From: DAOSCP01 sp035379625
GTDB lineage: Bacteria > Bacteroidota > Ignavibacteria > Ignavibacteriales > DAOSCP01
Length of the DNA: 64,000 nucleotides
Direction: 5' to 3'
NCBI GenBank assembly: GCA_035379625.1
Contig: DAOSVM010000010.1
Coordinates: 1 to 64,000 of the forward strand
Under the pieces are notes generated by a model that worked only from the letters and a program-made list of their open reading frames with translations, was not told the DNA's origin and made no database searches. Positions 62,170 through 64,000 of this stretch are shown piece by piece (within the stretch, counting starts at the first letter, position 1; every line of letters starts with the position of its first letter). Position numbers and translations under genes: made by a program.

Positions 62170-63663
62170 ATGCAAAAACAAACAGGCAAAAGAAATGTAG
62201 GAATTTTGTTAATTTTAGGAGCAATTTTTAGTTTATTATTATTAAATAATTCTGTTATTTCGCAAATTAAAAATTCTGATATCAAAATTGGTTCTGATAA
62301 GCCGCCTTTAGCAAATGTAAATCCTAAGGATTACAGTTCACCTTTTATTCAGGCTGCTAAGCAAGTGATGCCATCAATCGTTCAAATTGTAACAGTTATA
62401 GAAAATAAGAAGCAAAATCCTTTTCAAGATGATGAATTCTTTAAATTTTTCCCATTTTTTATGGAACCACAAGAAAAAGAACAGATAGCGACAGGTAGCG
62501 GTGTTATAATTTCAGAAGATGGATATATTGTTACTAATAATCACGTAGTTGATGGAGCATCAAAAATTACTGTCAAATTAAATGATAAAAGAGAATTTAC
62601 AGCCAAAATAATTGGTCAAGATGAATCAAGTGATTTAGCTGTTATCAAAATCAGTGGTAATAATTTGAAACCTGTTTATTTAGGAAATTCTGATGATGTG
62701 GAAGTTGGACAATGGGTGATGGCTTTGGGTAATCCATTGTCACTCTCTTCAACAGTAACCGCAGGAATTATTAGTGCTAAACATAGAAGGATTAATTTGA
62801 AAAAAGATTCTTATGGTATTGATGAATATATACAAACTGATGCTGCAATTAATCCTGGTAACAGTGGTGGTGCGTTAATTGATTTATCTGGTGCTGTTAT
62901 TGGTATCAATACAGCAATTGCTTCACCTAATGGAGCATATGTTGGTTATGGATTTGCTATTCCCAGTAATTTGGTTAAAAAGGTTGCTATCGATTTAATT
63001 AAATATGGAAAAGTGAATAGAGGTTATTTAGGGGTTTCCATTGGTGAAGTTGATGCTGCGACAGCAAAAGCTTTAGGTTTAGATGTTCCAAAGGGTGTAA
63101 TTATTCAAAGTGTGGTACCAGGTGGAGCAGCTGAAACCGCAGGTTTAAAAGAAGGTGATGTTATATTAAAAATTGATGATAAAGAAGTTTATCAACCAAA
63201 TGAATTGCAAGCCATTATAGGTCAGAAATCTGCTGGAGATGTAGTACAATTAACAATTTGGAGAGATGGTAAATCAATTGTTAAAAGTGTAACATTAAGA
63301 ACAAAAGATAATAAAGAGCAATTTGTTAGTCAGAAAAAAGATGATAAGGAAGAAGTTATAAGTGATGATGTAGATAAATTAACTTTAAATGAAATTGGTT
63401 TATCTGTTAGAAATATGACAAATGATGAACTTAAGGCTTATAAAATAGAAAATGGTATTTTGATAACGAATGTATTATCAAGTTCTAATGAATCCTTGAG
63501 AAAACTATCGCCGGGTTTAGTAATTCTTAAAGCTGATAACAAAACAGTTAAAAATGTGAGCGAATTTAGTAAAATCGTCAAGTCTAAAAAAGGAAGTGCA
63601 GTTTTACTTTTAGTTCAAGATAAGAATGGTAATAAAATGTTTATAGGTGTTAATGTTGAATAA
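62170..63663 (+). CDS. Do/DegQ-family periplasmic serine protease (HtrA)
   Basis: 497 residues. A signal peptide or anchor covers residues about 1-34. The trypsin-like catalytic triad is His125 (VTNNHVVDGA), Asp155 (SSDLAVIKI) and Ser232 (NPGNSGGAL). Two PDZ domains follow: the first includes RGYLGVSIGEVDAATAKALG and the second NEIGLSVRNMTNDELKAYK. The architecture is that of DegP/DegQ, a periplasmic protease-chaperone. AAGAGGTGA lies just upstream of the ATG. It ends the rightward run of genes, followed by a terminator. Confidence 0.95.
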   Translation: MQKQTGKRNVGILLILGAIFSLLLLNNSVISQIKNSDIKIGSDKPPLANVNPKDYSSPFIQAAKQVMPSIVQIVTVIENKKQNPFQDDEFFKFFPFFMEPQEKEQIATGSGVIISEDGYIVTNNHVVDGASKITVKLNDKREFTAKIIGQDESSDLAVIKISGNNLKPVYLGNSDDVEVGQWVMALGNPLSLSSTVTAGIISAKHRRINLKKDSYGIDEYIQTDAAINPGNSGGALIDLSGAVIGINTAIASPNGAYVGYGFAIPSNLVKKVAIDLIKYGKVNRGYLGVSIGEVDAATAKALGLDVPKGVIIQSVVPGGAAETAGLKEGDVILKIDDKEVYQPNELQAIIGQKSAGDVVQLTIWRDGKSIVKSVTLRTKDNKEQFVSQKKDDKEEVISDDVDKLTLNEIGLSVRNMTNDELKAYKIENGILITNVLSSSNESLRKLSPGLVILKADNKTVKNVSEFSKIVKSKKGSAVLLLVQDKNGNKMFIGVNVE

Positions 63664-63699
63664 GGTTTAAGAAATGAATTTCTTAATTATTTTATAAAA

Positions 63700-63730
63700 G
63701 CAAGGAAGCAAAAGCGACCTTGCTCTTTTT
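63700..63730 (+). terminator. Rho-independent terminator with internal AA/GA mismatch (GCAAGG family)
   Basis: GCAAGGAAGC-AAAA-GCGACCTTGC has GC-capped stems with two mismatched purine positions, followed by CTTTTT. It ends the DegQ-like gene. Confidence 0.8.
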
Positions 63731-63828
63731 ATATAAAAATGTTTTTTTAAATTAGTTTGTGTATGTAAAGATAATTTTGGTTATAGAATATATTTGGGTT
63801 TGTAATATATTTTTCAATAATTATTTTT

Positions 63829-63879
63829 CCACGTGCGGCGGTGCCGCACGTGGGATTAAGCTTACACCGTCTGAGCTAT
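63829..63879 (+). repeat. Short copy of the inverted-repeat element family (right end only)
   Basis: A perfect 11-bp hairpin, CCACGTGCGGC-GGT-GCCGCACGTGG, is followed by ATTAAGCTTACACCGTCTGAGCTA, the right terminus of the full elements. It keeps the same hairpin-then-terminus order as the full copies. There is no left half and no GTGGCA core within the neighbouring 100 bp. The gap between the DegQ terminator and the next possible gene (63731-63920) otherwise shows only AT-rich DNA. Confidence 0.78.
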
Positions 63880-63920
63880 ACTATTAATTTTTTAAATTTT
63901 AAAAATATTTTTTTATATCT

Positions 63921-64000
63921 ATGGAAAAGTTGAATGATAAGATTATAAGTTTTTTAAGATTTTTTTGGAAATTTGGTTATGAACCAACTGAGATTAAAAA
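63921..64000 (+). CDS. Start of a possible gene, truncated by the window edge
   Basis: An ATG opens a frame of 26 codons (MEKLNDKIISFLRFFWKFGY...) that runs to the last base without a stop. No clear ribosome site precedes it. Nothing can be said about its function. Confidence 0.35.
   Translation, partial: MEKLNDKIISFLRFFWKFGYEPTEIK

Overview
The window is 64 kb of a very AT-rich bacterial chromosome (about a quarter to 30% G+C by eye). Two secreted enzymes end in a type IX secretion (T9SS) sorting domain that opens with the sequence NYPNPFNP, a style common in the Ignavibacteria/Chlorobi side of the Bacteroidota group. M16 protease pairs, an HmuY-like lipoprotein beside a TonB receptor, a eukaryotic-type citrate synthase and a RecBCD set also fit that group. 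The exact genus cannot be read from the sequence. I see no phage, no transposase gene and no CRISPR array.

Layout. 0.1-6.8 kb: sucC, then a left-to-right run of two M16 peptidases, a flavoprotein and a family 9 cellulase-like lipoprotein. 6.8-17.7 kb: leftward DNA repair block, recD, recB, recC and a solitary N6-adenine DNA methyltransferase whose end overlaps the start of recC. 17.8-25 kb: tRNA-Pro(CGG), a TerB-like protein, an FKBP isomerase, and two peptidoglycan amidases around a beta-propeller protein. 24.9-30.6 kb: leftward operon nth, acyl-CoA synthetase, hybrid histidine kinase, phosphoglycerate dehydrogenase. 30.7-34.8 kb: late cobalamin genes cobT-cobQ-cbiB plus a small P-loop ATPase. 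34.8-47 kb: secreted GH13 amylase, TPR protein, MenC-like enzyme, RRM protein, HIT hydrolase, peptide-type transporter, a glycogen-binding esterase-like protein and a second GH13 enzyme. 46.9-50 kb: TetR-TolC-HlyD efflux genes without an inner-membrane pump. 50.6-55.2 kb: HmuY-like lipoprotein, a TonB receptor split by a frameshift, and citrate synthase. 55.3-63.7 kb: GH15-like glucosidase, cysS, small membrane and outer-membrane proteins, a YjbR-like protein, mtnA, recO and a Do/DegQ protease.

The most unusual content is a family of non-coding, hairpin-rich repeats lying between genes. Three full copies of about 390-420 bp (18468-18889, 37693-38080, 50138-50556) share inverted termini, a strong hairpin at each end, and a core packed with GTGGCA/TGCCAC words. 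Two short copies (8649-8720, 63829-63879) keep only the right-hand end. One end hairpin shows a compensatory base-pair change between copies, and the right-end hairpins differ in sequence while staying palindromic. The three full copies point the same way, each a short distance after a rightward gene and its terminator. They look like non-autonomous mobile elements or a structured-RNA family; I cannot name a known family.

Other points worth checking: the methyltransferase-RecC-RecB operon, an esterase-fold protein with Asp where the nucleophilic Ser should be, and a P-loop ATPase in the cobalamin cluster that might stand in for CobU.
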